DNA of 64,000 bases, from assembly GCA_013285445.1 (NCBI GenBank), contig CP053448.1:1612001-1676000 (forward strand). Reading direction: 5' to 3'. A model generated the notes under the pieces. It made no database searches and was not told the DNA's origin. It saw nothing but the letters and a program-made list of their open reading frames with translations. This stretch comes from Pseudomonadota bacterium (lineage in GTDB: Bacteria > Pseudomonadota > Gammaproteobacteria > Xanthomonadales > Wenzhouxiangellaceae). This document shows positions 40,000 through 51,899 of this stretch, one piece after another; position 1 is the first letter of the stretch, and every line of letters begins with the position of its first letter. A program made the position numbers and the translations under genes.

Positions 40000-40877
40000 C
40001 TGCTCCCACGCTCCATGTGTACGGCTGCGGACGGGCTGGGCGCGCCATAGCCCGTCGGCTGCACCAGTGCGGCGCGGTGACCGTCGGCCAGATCGTCAAC
40101 CGAAGCCCGGCCAGCGCCATGGAAGCGGCAGCATTTATCGGTGCCGGCCAGCCACGCGCACAGTTCACTGCCGGAATCGATGGGCAGTGGTTGATGCTGG
40201 GGTTGCCCGACGGCGCGCTGGCGGCTGCCGTCGATGAGTTGCGTGAACGCCTGCCGGGCTTGCCGGCCCTGGCCTTTCACCTGTCCGGCTCCGCTCCGGC
40301 GGCGCTGTTGTCACCGCTGGGGTCGGCGGCCGCCGTTCACCCGCTTCGCGCCTTCGCCGACCCGGAACTTGCCGTACGGCAGTTCGAGTCGACCTGGTGC
40401 GTGGCCGAGGGCGAACCGACGGCCCTGTCTGCGCTGCGGCTGGTTTTTGAACGTGCCGGGGGTCGCTGGCTCGAATTCGCTGCGCGGGACAAACATGCCT
40501 ACCATGCGGCCACGGTCGTTGCCAGCAATTTTCTGGTGACGGTGCAGGCGCTGGCGCGGAGACTGGCGACAGCAGCCGGACTCGAGCCCGCTCAGGCAGC
40601 GGAGCTGTTGGTCGATCTGCAGCGCGGCACCCTGCAAACCCTGCGTGATCGGCCACCGAAGGACGCTCTGACCGGTCCGATCGAGCGGGGCGATCTGGCC
40701 GCCTGTCGGCGGCTCCAGGATGCGGCCATGCGATCGCTGAGTGTGCCGGAGCAGGCGGCGTTCAATGCGCTCGGTCAGGCGACGGTGGCGCTGGCGGTGG
40801 CACGGCGCGGCCCGGGCGACAGTGACGCAGACCTGTTGAGGCTGTTCGGCGCCACGGCTACCAGTCGCGCAGATTGA
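39996..40877 (+). CDS. Rossmann-like / DUF2520 domain protein
   Basis: 293-residue protein with an N-terminal dinucleotide-binding fold (LHVYGCGRAGRAIARRL) and a C-terminal helical DUF2520 domain (DKHAYHAATVVASNFLVTV, GPIERGD). This pairing resembles 6-phosphogluconate-dehydrogenase-like or ketopantoate-reductase-like proteins; the activity is unknown. GTG at 39996 overlaps the preceding stop as GTGA and begins right at the Rossmann strand. Its last 20 bases overlap the aat gene from the other strand. Confidence 0.8.
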   Translation: MTAPTLHVYGCGRAGRAIARRLHQCGAVTVGQIVNRSPASAMEAAAFIGAGQPRAQFTAGIDGQWLMLGLPDGALAAAVDELRERLPGLPALAFHLSGSAPAALLSPLGSAAAVHPLRAFADPELAVRQFESTWCVAEGEPTALSALRLVFERAGGRWLEFAARDKHAYHAATVVASNFLVTVQALARRLATAAGLEPAQAAELLVDLQRGTLQTLRDRPPKDALTGPIERGDLAACRRLQDAAMRSLSVPEQAAFNALGQATVALAVARRGPGDSDADLLRLFGATATSRAD

Positions 40878-41582
40878 CCGCGGCCAGGGCCTGATCCCAG
40901 GAGCCGCGGCGGTCGCGCTGGCGCAAGCCCAGCGCAAGGGCAGCCTGAAACTCGACGGCCGGCAGCAGCGCCACGCCGAGCCGTTCCAGGTGAGGATTCC
41001 AGATCTGGCAATCACACAACAGAAAGTGCCACTGCGACAGTGCCCGCATCAGCACCGCCAGGGCGATCTTGGAGGCGTCGCGTTGGCGGTAGAACTTGGA
41101 CTCTGCGAAGAAGACGCCCCCCAGCGCGACGCCGTACAGGCCGCCGGTCAGTGTGCCGTCAGGGCTGCGGACTTCGATGCTGTGGGCGTAGCCGGCCTGG
41201 TGCAGCAGGGTGTAGGCGTGCTGCATGTCGGCGCTGATCCAGGTGCCGCCCTGGTGTCGGCGCGGCCCGGCGCAGGCCCGCACCACGGCGGCAAAGTCGC
41301 GGTCGGCGGTCACTGCAAAACGCCCCTGCCGGAGGCTGCGGCGCAGTCGTCGGGAGATGTGCATTCGAGCTGGCACCATGACCGCGCGTGGCGCCGGGGA
41401 CCACCACAGGACCGGATCACGCCAGTCGTACCACGGGAAAATGCCCTGCCGATAGGCGTTGAGCAGTCGAATCGGGTGCAGATCGCCGCCGCAGGCGATC
41501 AGACCGTCGCTGCGGCGCGTCGCGAGCGGGTCGGGAAACGGGCTGTCCGGAGCCTGCCCCAGGGTCGGTATGTGCGCCGGGC

Positions 41583-41586
<4 letters not shown>
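40858..41586 (-). CDS. aat: Leucyl/phenylalanyl-tRNA-protein transferase
   Basis: Adds Leu or Phe to N-terminal Arg/Lys of proteins, tagging them for ClpS/ClpAP degradation (N-degron pathway). 242 residues. Motifs GLIACGGDLHPIRLLNAYRQ, GIFPWY, VLWWSPAPRAV, GGLYGVALGGVFFAESKF and SKIALAVLMRAL are all typical. The ATG overlaps the stop of the upstream GNAT-like gene (ATGA), and the tail is convergent with and overlaps the DUF2520 gene. clpS/clpA are not in the window. Confidence 0.95.
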
Positions 41587-43752
<2,166 letters not shown>

Positions 43753-43781
43753 CTATTTTCGCAGTTTTCGAGGAGAACAGC

Positions 43782-44840
43782 ATGCGTATCGGAATTCCGA
43801 CCGAGACCAAGACCCTGGAAGGTCGCGTTGCGCTTGTGCCTGCGGCCGGTGGTGATCTGGTCCGGGCCGGTCATGAGGTCTACATCCAGTCCGGAGCCGG
43901 GGACAGCAGCGGTTTTTCGGACGCCGATTTCGAGCGAGTCGGCATGCAGGTGGTGCCCGATGCCGCCGCACTGTACGGACAGGCCGAGCTGGTGGTCAAG
44001 GTCAAGGAGCCGATTGCCGGCGACCTGGAGCATCTGCGGCGTGAGCATGTGCTGTTTTGCTATCTGCACCTCGCTGCTGAACCGGAGCTGACCGAGCGTC
44101 TGCTCGACATAGGACTGACCGGCGTGGCCTTCGAGACCGTCGAGGAGGCAGATGGCTCGCTTCCGCTGCTGGCGCCGATGAGCAACATTGCCGGACGCAT
44201 CGGGGTCCAGGTCGGCACCCATCTGCTCCATATGCCACAGGGGGGTCGCGGCGTGCTGCTCGGCGGTCTGCCCGCCGCGGACCGGGGTCACGTCGTGGTT
44301 CTCGGTGCCGGCGCCGCCGGCGGCAACTCGGCTCGCCTGGCTGCCGCCTCCGGAGCCCGGGTGACCGTGTTCGACAAGCGCCAGGACCGACTGGCTGAAA
44401 TGATGGCGATTGGCCCGAATGTCAGTGCCCTGTATCCTTATGTTGATGCGGTCGCCGATGCAGTGGCGCGGGCCGATCTGGTCATTGGAGCCGTGCTGAT
44501 TCCCGGCGCCCGCGCACCGCACGTGCTCACCCGAGAGATGATCGCCGACATGAATGCCGGCAGTGTTGTGGTCGACATTTCCGTCGATCAGGGGGGCTGT
44601 GCAGAAACCACGCGGCCGACCACCTATGCCGATCCGACCTACACGGTCGACGGCGTGACGCATTTCGCCGTCACCAATATGCCCGGGGCGGTGCCACGTA
44701 CCGCCAGCCAGGCCCTGTCGGCGGCCATTCTGCCCTACGTGCAGCGCATGGCAAGACCGGACTGGTCCGGACATGCCGCGCTTGTACGTGGTGTGAATGT
44801 GCGAGACGGCGAGCTGGTTCATCCGGCTATCAAGTCGTGA
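43782..44840 (+). CDS. ald: Alanine dehydrogenase
   Basis: NAD-dependent interconversion of alanine with pyruvate and ammonia. 352 residues, somewhat shorter than the usual ~370. N-terminal MRIGIPTETKTLEGRVAL, active-site region VKVKEPIAGDLEHL, LAPMSNIAGRIGVQVG, nucleotide site VVLGAGAAGGNSARLAA, and SVDQGGCAETTRPTTY, VTNMPGAVPRTAS. CGAGGAGA lies at ribosome-binding distance. Divergent from trxB. Confidence 0.94.
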   Translation: MRIGIPTETKTLEGRVALVPAAGGDLVRAGHEVYIQSGAGDSSGFSDADFERVGMQVVPDAAALYGQAELVVKVKEPIAGDLEHLRREHVLFCYLHLAAEPELTERLLDIGLTGVAFETVEEADGSLPLLAPMSNIAGRIGVQVGTHLLHMPQGGRGVLLGGLPAADRGHVVVLGAGAAGGNSARLAAASGARVTVFDKRQDRLAEMMAIGPNVSALYPYVDAVADAVARADLVIGAVLIPGARAPHVLTREMIADMNAGSVVVDISVDQGGCAETTRPTTYADPTYTVDGVTHFAVTNMPGAVPRTASQALSAAILPYVQRMARPDWSGHAALVRGVNVRDGELVHPAIKS

Positions 44841-44891
44841 TAATCTTTTCAATCATAGAGTTAGGGTCAAAATCTAAAGTGCATACTTGAA

Positions 44892-47192
44892 GTGACCCGG
44901 CGCGCCAATGAAAACACCGCCTCCGAGGCTGCTGCGCTTGCTATGAAGCGCCGGCTTGGAGAGGCTGTGTTCCTGCTGGTGCTGGTTGCGGCGGTCTATC
45001 TGCTGCTCAGCCTGCTCAGCCACCATCCGCTGGATCCGGGCTGGTCACGGGATGCAGGCAGTGACGATGTGCGCAACCTGGGTGGTGCATTCGGCGCCTG
45101 GCTGGCCGACCTGTTTCTGGTCTTGTTCGGCTATATGGCTTACGTCGCGCCGGTTCTGATCGGATTTGCCGGCGTGCGCGTGCTGCGCGAGCGAATCGAG
45201 CCGGCCGGACTGGCCGAGTGGGGCGTGCGCACCAGCGGGTTGCTGTTGGCGGTGCTGTCAGGCTGCATGCTGCTGGCCATGCAGTCCCGCGGTCGCCTCG
45301 ACCAGCCAGGCGGCGTCATCGGGGAGGTGCTCTCCGGCCCGATGCAGTCTGCCCTCGGCCTGACCGGCGCGGTACTGATCAACCTGACGATCTTTCTCGC
45401 TGCGATCACGCTTTTTAGCGGATTGTCCTGGATACGGGCCGTCGACCGGGTCGGTCAGTTCGTTCTGGTCACAGCGCGCTGGAGCGTTGATCGCCTGGGC
45501 CAGGCCCGGGACTGGATTGCCGGCCGACGCGCCCGGGCCGAGCGCGACGAGATTCGCAAGCGCGACACGCAGCGGCGGCGCAGCCGCAGCGAAGTGCGTA
45601 TCGAGCCGCGGGTGGAACCGAAGACCAGCGCACAATCCGAAACCAGGCTTCGGCAGCAGCCGCTGTTCAAGAATCTGTCGCCCGGAGAACTGCCGCCGCT
45701 CGATCTGCTTGATGAAGCGCCGCAACAGCGGGCCGGCTATTCGGCCGAGGCGCTCAAGGCGATGAGCCGGCAGGTCGAACTCAAGCTGGCCGATTTCGGC
45801 GTCGAGGTCGAGGTGGTGGCCGTTCACCCCGGGCCGGTGATTACGCGGTTCGAGCTGCAGCCGGCACCGGGAGTCAAGGGGTCGCAGATCTCCAATCTGG
45901 CCAAGGACCTGGCGCGCGGGCTGAGCGTGATCTCGGTGCGTGTCGTCGACGTCATTCCCGGCAAGAGCGTCATCGGGCTGGAAATCCCCAATCAGAACCG
46001 AGAGATTGTCTACTTACGCGAGATTCTGTCGTCTGAGGCCTATGAGCGCTCGGCTTCGCCACTGACGCTGGGCCTGGGCAAGAGCATCTCCGGCAAACCG
46101 GTAGTCGCCGATATCACCCGCATGCCGCATTTGCTGGTCGCTGGCACCACCGGTTCCGGCAAGTCGGTCGCGATCAACGCCATGGTGCTCAGCTTGCTCT
46201 ACAAGGCTTCGCCCGACCAGGTCCGATTGATCATGGTCGATCCGAAGATGCTTGAGCTGTCGGTCTATGAGGGCATTCCGCATTTGCTGACGCCGGTGGT
46301 CACCGACATGAAAGAGGCTGCCAACGCCTTGCGCTGGTGCGTGGCCGAGATGGAGCGCCGCTACCGCCTGATGGCGGCCGTCGGTGTGCGCAATCTGGCT
46401 GGCTACAACCGCAAGGTGAAGGACGCCGCCGACAAGGGCAAGCCGATTGTCGATCCGCTGCACGATCCCTCGCTGCTGACCGAGGGTGAAGCGGCACCGA
46501 CGCTGGAGCCGCTGCCTTACATTGTGGTCGTGGTTGACGAATTTGCCGACATGATGATGATCGTCGGCAAGAAGGTGGAACAGCTGATCGCGCGCCTGGC
46601 GCAGAAGGCGCGCGCTTCGGGCGTCCACCTGATCCTGGCCACGCAGCGGCCGTCGGTTGATGTCATTACCGGGCTGATCAAGGCCAACATTCCGACCCGC
46701 ATGGCGTTTCAGGTCTCCTCGCGGGTCGATTCACGCACGATCCTGGATCAGCAGGGCGCCGAACAGCTGCTGGGCCACGGTGACATGCTGTATCTACCGC
46801 CGGGCTCCGGCCTGCCGGAGCGCGTGCACGGCGCCTTTGTCGATGATCACGAAGTGCATGCCGTGGCCGAAGCGCTCAAGGCCCAGGGCGAGCCGGACTA
46901 CCTCGAAGACGTGCTGGCCGATACCCAGACCACCAGCGACGGCCAGCAGATCGGTATTACCGGCCTGCCGGAGTCGACTGACTCTGATTCGGACGACGAA
47001 CTTTATGATCGGGCGGTTGCCTATGTAGTGGAGAGTCGCCGCGCCTCGATATCCGGCGTGCAGCGTCAGCTTCGCATTGGCTACAACCGTGCCGCACGGC
47101 TGATTGAAGAGATGGAAGCGCAGGGCGTGGTCAGCGCGCCGGAGCACAACGGCCAGCGCGAGGTGCTGGCGCCGGCACCCCGAAACGACTAG
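44892..47192 (+). CDS. ftsK: DNA translocase FtsK
   Basis: Septal DNA pump that clears the chromosome terminus and activates XerCD at dif. 766 residues. About four membrane helices lie in the first 175 residues, then a short charged linker, the motor domain with Walker A GTTGSGKS (418-425), Walker [11 protein letters not shown] and [14 protein letters not shown], and the C-terminal winged-helix gamma domain ([19 protein letters not shown]). GTG at 44892 is taken as start; ATG at 44943 is possible. Followed by lolA after nine bases, as in many gammaproteobacteria. Confidence 0.95.
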   Translation: MTRRANENTASEAAALAMKRRLGEAVFLLVLVAAVYLLLSLLSHHPLDPGWSRDAGSDDVRNLGGAFGAWLADLFLVLFGYMAYVAPVLIGFAGVRVLRERIEPAGLAEWGVRTSGLLLAVLSGCMLLAMQSRGRLDQPGGVIGEVLSGPMQSALGLTGAVLINLTIFLAAITLFSGLSWIRAVDRVGQFVLVTARWSVDRLGQARDWIAGRRARAERDEIRKRDTQRRRSRSEVRIEPRVEPKTSAQSETRLRQQPLFKNLSPGELPPLDLLDEAPQQRAGYSAEALKAMSRQVELKLADFGVEVEVVAVHPGPVITRFELQPAPGVKGSQISNLAKDLARGLSVISVRVVDVIPGKSVIGLEIPNQNREIVYLREILSSEAYERSASPLTLGLGKSISGKPVVADITRMPHLLVAGTTGSGKSVAINAMVLSLLYKASPDQVRLIMVDPKMLELSVYEGIPHLLTPVVTDMKEAANALRWCVAEMERRYRLMAAVGVRNLAGYNRKVKDAADKGKPIVDPLHDPSLLTEGEAAPTLEPLPYIVVVVDEFADMMMIVGKKVEQLIARLAQKARASGVHLILATQRPSVDVITGLIKANIPTRMAFQVSSRVDSRTILDQQGAEQLLGHGDMLYLPPGSGLPERVHGAFVDDHEVHAVAEALKAQGEPDYLEDVLADTQTTSDGQQIGITGLPESTDSDSDDELYDRAVAYVVESRRASISGVQRQLRIGYNRAARLIEEMEAQGVVSAPEHNGQREVLAPAPRND

Positions 47193-47201
47193 GAATACTC
47201 C

Positions 47202-47855
47202 ATGAACCGGACTTTACGCTCGCATGGCCGATCATGGCCTGGCCTGGCTCGATGGTTTGGCGGTTGTGTGCTGGCGCTCACTTTGACCACCGCGCCGGAC
47301 GCACTTGCAGGTGTGCGGGCGCAGCTCGAGGCGTTCGCAGAAGGGCTCGACAGCCTGACCGGTCGGTTCGAGCAGATCACGGTTGATGAGACCGGCCGGG
47401 TAGTCGAGGAGGCGTCGGGGCGGCTCGAGTATCTGGCGCCGAACCGTTTTCGCTGGGACTACGAGGTGCCGTTTCCGCAGCAGATTGTCGCTGACGGTGA
47501 ACGTCTGTGGCATTACGATGAGTCACTCGAGCAGGTGACCGTACGTCCCCAGCCCGCGCCCGAGCAGTCGCCGCTGTTGGTGATGATGCAGCCGGAGCTG
47601 CTCGAACGCTACTATCGGCTTGCGGCCGATGACGAACGGTCCGTGCTGGAGTTCGTGCCGCTCGATGAATCAGCCGACTTCGAGCGCGCCCGGCTGCATT
47701 TTGATGATGGCGTGCCCGGTCGCCTGGAGTTCACCGACTCGTTCGGCCAGCAAACCCGCATCGAGCTGCTTTCGCTCCAGCGCAACCCCGGACTTCCGGC
47801 GGATCGCTTCAGTTTCGAAGTGCCCGACGGGATCGACCTGCTGGAGGGCTACTGA
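47202..47855 (+). CDS. lolA: Outer-membrane lipoprotein carrier protein
   Basis: Periplasmic chaperone that carries lipoproteins from LolCDE to LolB. 217 residues with a signal peptide (GGCVLALTLTTAPDALAG). SGRLEYLAPNRFRWDYEVPF and QQIVADGERLWHYDESLEQV are the family signature segments. Downstream of ftsK. Its final seven bases overlap the end of the convergent metalloprotease gene. Confidence 0.92.
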   Translation: MNRTLRSHGRSWPGLARWFGGCVLALTLTTAPDALAGVRAQLEAFAEGLDSLTGRFEQITVDETGRVVEEASGRLEYLAPNRFRWDYEVPFPQQIVADGERLWHYDESLEQVTVRPQPAPEQSPLLVMMQPELLERYYRLAADDERSVLEFVPLDESADFERARLHFDDGVPGRLEFTDSFGQQTRIELLSLQRNPGLPADRFSFEVPDGIDLLEGY

Positions 47856-50800
47856 GACGGCAGCTGACAGTCCAGCCCGCTCAGCCAGGTCAGGCGGCGT
47901 GGCGCCAGACTGCCGCTGCCCACGCCCGGCAGAACCGAATCGTATTCCAGCGCTGCCCGCTCACAGTCCAGGAACTGCACGCTCATGCTGCCCCATTCCA
48001 GCGTTTCGATCGCGTCGGGATCGAATTCGTCTCCGAAGCCCGTTGCGCGAGTGGTCACCAGATGCTCGAAGCGGATCGTGCGGCCCTCGACATTGCCTTC
48101 GCCGACGACCCAGGCCTGCTCGCCGTCGCCGGCGTAGGTGAACCAGGCAGTGAACACGCGGCCGGCGCTGACTTCCTCGAAGTACCAGCCCTGGCCGCTG
48201 CTGTCCGGGTCGTACCACTGCCCGCTGATACCCGGTGCCGCCGACGAGGGCGCCAGCGGCAGGCTGCCGCAGGGCAGGCCGTTGATATTGGCCAGGCGCA
48301 CGAACTCCAGGCTGCCGCTGGCCCCGAACAGCTGGCTGTTGTAGCTGACCCGTCCATGATCGCAGTGGCTGAAATCCAGCGTCAGGTCACCCCAGGGAAG
48401 AATCACCAGATTGTCCTCTCCGATCGGCGCGCCGGCATCGATCAGCCGCGTGGTCAGGGCGTCCTCGAACACGATCCGGCTGCCGTCGATATCCCCGATG
48501 CCGAGAATCCAGGCCTGGTGAGCTTGTTCGCTGCCCGCGGGCGGGTAGGTGAACCAGGCCAGAGCGGCCTGGGTTTCGTCGAGAATCTCGAGCAGCCAGC
48601 CTTCACCGGGCCGGTCCGGCACGAAATAGTGCCCGCTGTGGCCGGCGTGGAGCTGGTTCAGTCGCGGCGCCAGGCGCAATGCTTCCGGTCGCCTCAGTCC
48701 ACCGTCCCCGGCCGCCGTCAGCACTGATTCGAACGCGCCGCTTGCCGCGTCGAACGCAAGGATTTCGCCGCTGTCGCGGCTGGCCACGTAGAGTCGTTCA
48801 TCGGGCCCGAAGGCCAGTGCCCGGGCATAGTCCAGTCCTCCCCGGCCGGCCGGGATGAACTCGTCGATGAAGGCGCGCTGGTCGACGTCGAAGCGCAGGA
48901 CATTGTTGCCGCTACCGTTGGCGACATAAAGCAGACCGTCCGGGCCGAAGGCGAGGTCGCGCGGGTCGGAGATCACGCCGTTGTCGGGGCCAGCCACATC
49001 GACGTTGCGCCAGCCGTTGAGCTCATTGAATGCCATGATGCGATTCGATCGGGCCTCGGCCACATAGAGGCGCTGGTTGCGGTAGGCAAAACTGCGCAGC
49101 GGCAGGTCCATCACCGAATTCCATGACTGCGGGTTGCGCGTCGGTTCGTCGGCGCCGAGTCGGTCATTGAGCTGTTGCCGGTCGGCGCTGTAGCGCTCGA
49201 TGGCGTCGTCGCCGAGCACAACCAGCTGATTGTTTGGCAGCCAGCCCATGGCACGCGGAAACGAGCTTTGCAGCTCGCGCGGTTCAGGCAGCTGCGAGTC
49301 CAGGAAGACGTCGATGAGCTGTCCGCTGAGCCGGTCATAGCGGCGCACATCACCTGAAGCAAGGAGATACAGTCGGCCCTGGCCGTCAATGTCGAGGTCG
49401 GAATGTCCGGTCAGGATCGGCCCGGGATCGATGGCCTCCGGCGCCGCCACCACGCCCCGGAACTGCCCGTCGAGCGCGTAGGACAGCACTTGATCGGTAT
49501 CACTGTCGACGACCAGCAGCTCCCAGGCCGCGATCGTGTCGGTGTCGGTTCGCAGCCGGCGCTGATCGAATACCAGCGGCGGCTCGGTGTCCGGTGGCGG
49601 CTCACCATCGAATGGATCAAAGGGGTAGGGATCGTCGCGGTCGAGCCGGCCATCATCATCGCTGTCGCCTTCCGAGTGCGGGGGCCGCTCCACGCTTGCG
49701 CCATCGCCGTCGGCATAGGCGGCAACGCTGGCCGCGGTGGCCGCCAGCTGCCAGGCGTTGGCCGCTTTTTCGCCAAACGTCCGCGAGCCGCAGGCGGCGC
49801 CGCCGCACCGGATGTCGGGGTTGGAGTACAGGTCGAGCCGGTGATAGCGGTCGATGTGCCCGCTGCCAAAGCTGCCCATCACGGTATGAAAGCGTGCAGG
49901 CTCGACAAAGGCGTAGTTGGAGGCGGCCGGGTCATCGGTCGAGGCCGCGCCACGCTGATGTTCGGCGCCGAGATTGTGGCCCAGCTCATGGGTGAAGACG
50001 GCGTCCGAACAGATCGACCAGTTGCTGGCGCCGTCGTTGTCGATATGGACGCCGTAAGCGGGGTCGAGCTGACCGCTGCCGCTGGTTTGAGGGAAGAACG
50101 CAATGCCGCAGCTGCCGCGTGTCTCGATATCGTGCGGCCAGGTCAGCACGACGAGATCGGCACCCTGGCTTTGACGCGTTCCGGCCAATCCGGAAAGCCC
50201 GGGGATGCTTTCTCCGGACAGTGCCCGGGCGAGATCCTGCAGCGCCTCCCGGTTGTTCTGGCTGCGGCTGTAGCTGGTGCGCTGGTGGTGCACCAGGCGC
50301 ACGGCCGCCGGGACCTGTGAATCGACCAGCGCCTGATTGGCGATGGCCAGCAGATGATTGAGTCGGGTTTCGAGCTGATTTCCCGGATAACGGGCCTGCA
50401 TGCTGTCGGGGTAGATGAACATCACATCGATCCGGGCAGGATCGGTGTCGTCGGTGGTCGGCGCATCCGCAGCCTGGGCAGTTTGTGCGTCGGCGCCTGC
50501 AGCGTGCGTCGTCACCGCATCACGGATGGGTCCGCCCAGCGTGTCGTCGTGCAGCGGGTCGACGTCCAGGCGATCGTCGGCGAGGTCGATCAGCCATGTG
50601 CCATGGGCGTTCGTGGTGACCTGGTAGATGCCGGCGGGCGTTGTGATGCGTGCATAAATTCCGCTGTCGCCAACGGTGATCGCTGCCCGCTCCAGATTCG
50701 ACGCACGGCCTCGTGCATGCAGGGTAAAGTCACCGTTGGGATGGTCGAATCGACCGGCAACCGGCAGACTGATCGGCTTGCGGCCGGGCAGCGGCAGGGT

Positions 50801-51055
50801 CAGCATCGAAGCGTCCGGATCGATCCGTTCGCCCGGCCGTAGTGCGGCCACGGCGCCGTCCGGCAGCCCGGCGCGGGGAAAGTCGCCGGACTGCGGGCCG
50901 GCAGCCGTTGGCTTGATCTGCCAGACCAAGAGAGATTCGCCTTTGCCCTGTGAATCAGGCGTGTCGGGAGGGTGGCTGTCGGGCCACCAGGCCAGCCAGG
51001 CTGTCAGCACCAGCAGCGGAACAAGCAGAAGGCGCGCTGCGTATCGTGCGTTCAT
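47849..51055 (-). CDS. Large exported reprolysin-like metalloprotease with propeller and tandem C-terminal repeats
   Basis: 1068 residues. An N-terminal membrane/signal segment (LLLVPLLVLTAWLAWWP) precedes a long prodomain. The metzincin domain has zinc site HELGHNLGAEH (His356, His360, His366) and Met-turn HTVMGSFGSGH. An Asp-rich stretch like a calcium-binding thrombospondin-type repeat follows (DSDDDGRLDRDDPYPFDPFD). Residues ~500-800 look like an NHL-type propeller (DLAFGPDGLLYVANGSG, ALAFGPDERLYVASRDSG). Two tandem repeats (~807-930 and ~944-1066) share GxGW-(L/Y), a WFTY strand and a GDIDG/GNVEG-R-I-F strand. Start overlaps the DUF4124 gene stop (ATGA). Substrate unknown. Confidence 0.85.
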   Translation of the reverse strand: MNARYAARLLLVPLLVLTAWLAWWPDSHPPDTPDSQGKGESLLVWQIKPTAAGPQSGDFPRAGLPDGAVAALRPGERIDPDASMLTLPLPGRKPISLPVAGRFDHPNGDFTLHARGRASNLERAAITVGDSGIYARITTPAGIYQVTTNAHGTWLIDLADDRLDVDPLHDDTLGGPIRDAVTTHAAGADAQTAQAADAPTTDDTDPARIDVMFIYPDSMQARYPGNQLETRLNHLLAIANQALVDSQVPAAVRLVHHQRTSYSRSQNNREALQDLARALSGESIPGLSGLAGTRQSQGADLVVLTWPHDIETRGSCGIAFFPQTSGSGQLDPAYGVHIDNDGASNWSICSDAVFTHELGHNLGAEHQRGAASTDDPAASNYAFVEPARFHTVMGSFGSGHIDRYHRLDLYSNPDIRCGGAACGSRTFGEKAANAWQLAATAASVAAYADGDGASVERPPHSEGDSDDDGRLDRDDPYPFDPFDGEPPPDTEPPLVFDQRRLRTDTDTIAAWELLVVDSDTDQVLSYALDGQFRGVVAAPEAIDPGPILTGHSDLDIDGQGRLYLLASGDVRRYDRLSGQLIDVFLDSQLPEPRELQSSFPRAMGWLPNNQLVVLGDDAIERYSADRQQLNDRLGADEPTRNPQSWNSVMDLPLRSFAYRNQRLYVAEARSNRIMAFNELNGWRNVDVAGPDNGVISDPRDLAFGPDGLLYVANGSGNNVLRFDVDQRAFIDEFIPAGRGGLDYARALAFGPDERLYVASRDSGEILAFDAASGAFESVLTAAGDGGLRRPEALRLAPRLNQLHAGHSGHYFVPDRPGEGWLLEILDETQAALAWFTYPPAGSEQAHQAWILGIGDIDGSRIVFEDALTTRLIDAGAPIGEDNLVILPWGDLTLDFSHCDHGRVSYNSQLFGASGSLEFVRLANINGLPCGSLPLAPSSAAPGISGQWYDPDSSGQGWYFEEVSAGRVFTAWFTYAGDGEQAWVVGEGNVEGRTIRFEHLVTTRATGFGDEFDPDAIETLEWGSMSVQFLDCERAALEYDSVLPGVGSGSLAPRRLTWLSGLDCQLPSQ

Positions 51056-51525
51056 GGTCCGGTCCGACGTTCACCATAGGGCGAGTTCGGGCCGCGTCGC
51101 GTGCCCAGAATCGGGCCATTGAGTGCCGAGTAATCCTGTTGTCGCAGCTTCGGTGGCAGCCGGGCCGACCGGCGCTGCTCCGGCCAATCATGGTAAGGCG
51201 TCCAGGGCAGCGCGAACACGACCAGGCTCGGCTGCACGACAGGCGTCGATTGCGAGGGTGCAGGCGTAATCCAGCGCTCGGATCTGAGCGATAACCGGGC
51301 TCGTCGCTGCTCGATGAACCGTCGATTCTCTTCGGCAATCTGCGACAGATCCCCGGCCGGCTCGATGATGCTGATGGTCGCGCCATTGACCCGGCGAGCG
51401 TCGGCACCGCAGGGACGGTCGGAAAAGACGGTGCTGTCGCCGTCCTGGCAGCGGTACACATCCCCGGCGAGACCGGGGGGCATCAGGGCCAGGCCCGACA
51501 TGCAAGCCAGTACGCGCAGCAGCAT
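51052..51525 (-). CDS. DUF4124-domain exported protein
   Basis: 157-residue protein with signal peptide (MLLRVLACMSGLALMPPGLA) and a short DUF4124 segment, VYRCQDGDSTVFSDRPCG, probably with a disulfide between the two cysteines. The rest is charged and low in complexity (EENRRFIEQRRARLSLRSE). DUF4124 proteins are common, poorly understood periplasmic proteins. ATG at 51525 is preferred; GTG at 51531, overlapping the xseB stop, is possible. Coupled to the following metalloprotease by a four-base overlap. Confidence 0.78.
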   Translation of the reverse strand: MLLRVLACMSGLALMPPGLAGDVYRCQDGDSTVFSDRPCGADARRVNGATISIIEPAGDLSQIAEENRRFIEQRRARLSLRSERWITPAPSQSTPVVQPSLVVFALPWTPYHDWPEQRRSARLPPKLRQQDYSALNGPILGTRRGPNSPYGERRTGP

Positions 51526-51527
51526 GA

Positions 51528-51797
51528 TCACGACGAATCCGGGGTCAGGGGCTGGCCGCTGTTTTCGTCATCCGGATCAAGCAGCTGTTCGACCGACTGG
51601 CGGGCGCTGTCGAGCAGGCCATGACAGTGTCTGCTCAGCTCGACGCCGCGCCTGAACTGCGCCAGCGATTCGGCCAGGCTCGACTGGCCTGATTCCAGCT
51701 CGGCCACGATCTGCTCGAGTTCGGCCAGTGCCGTCTCGAAATCGGGTGACTGCTGTCCGTCGTTGTCGGTCTGCGGCGTCGTATTTTCCGTGCTCAT
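51528..51797 (-). CDS. xseB: Exodeoxyribonuclease VII small subunit
   Basis: 89-residue subunit of the single-strand-specific exonuclease VII. FETALAELEQIVAELESGQSSLAESLAQFRRGVEL is nearly the whole family signature (quoted only in part as FETALAELEQIV). The start at 51797 gives the normal length; a longer frame runs back into tilS. Usually followed by ispA and dxs, but here by a DUF4124 gene. The large subunit xseA is not in the window. Confidence 0.92.
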   Translation of the reverse strand: MSTENTTPQTDNDGQQSPDFETALAELEQIVAELESGQSSLAESLAQFRRGVELSRHCHGLLDSARQSVEQLLDPDDENSGQPLTPDSS

Positions 51798-51815
51798 GCG
51801 TTTGATTCTAACCCA

Positions 51816-51899
51816 GGAAACTTCTGAATAACCCTGCGCCGAGCGCGTTTCAGTCGGAAAAGCCGCCGTCGCGTCCACGCAGGGTTGTTCAGTGGTTCC
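51816..51899. repeat. MITE-like imperfect palindrome between tilS and xseB
   Basis: CTGAATAACCCTGCG (51824-51838) pairs with CGCAGGGTTGTTCAG (51878-51892) over 15 positions with one G-T wobble. A weaker extension (GGAAAC/GGTTCC) reaches 51816 and 51899. The 39-base centre has no ORF. The element contributes the stop codon of tilS, which suggests insertion at its 3' end. No clear target duplication. Confidence 0.55.
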
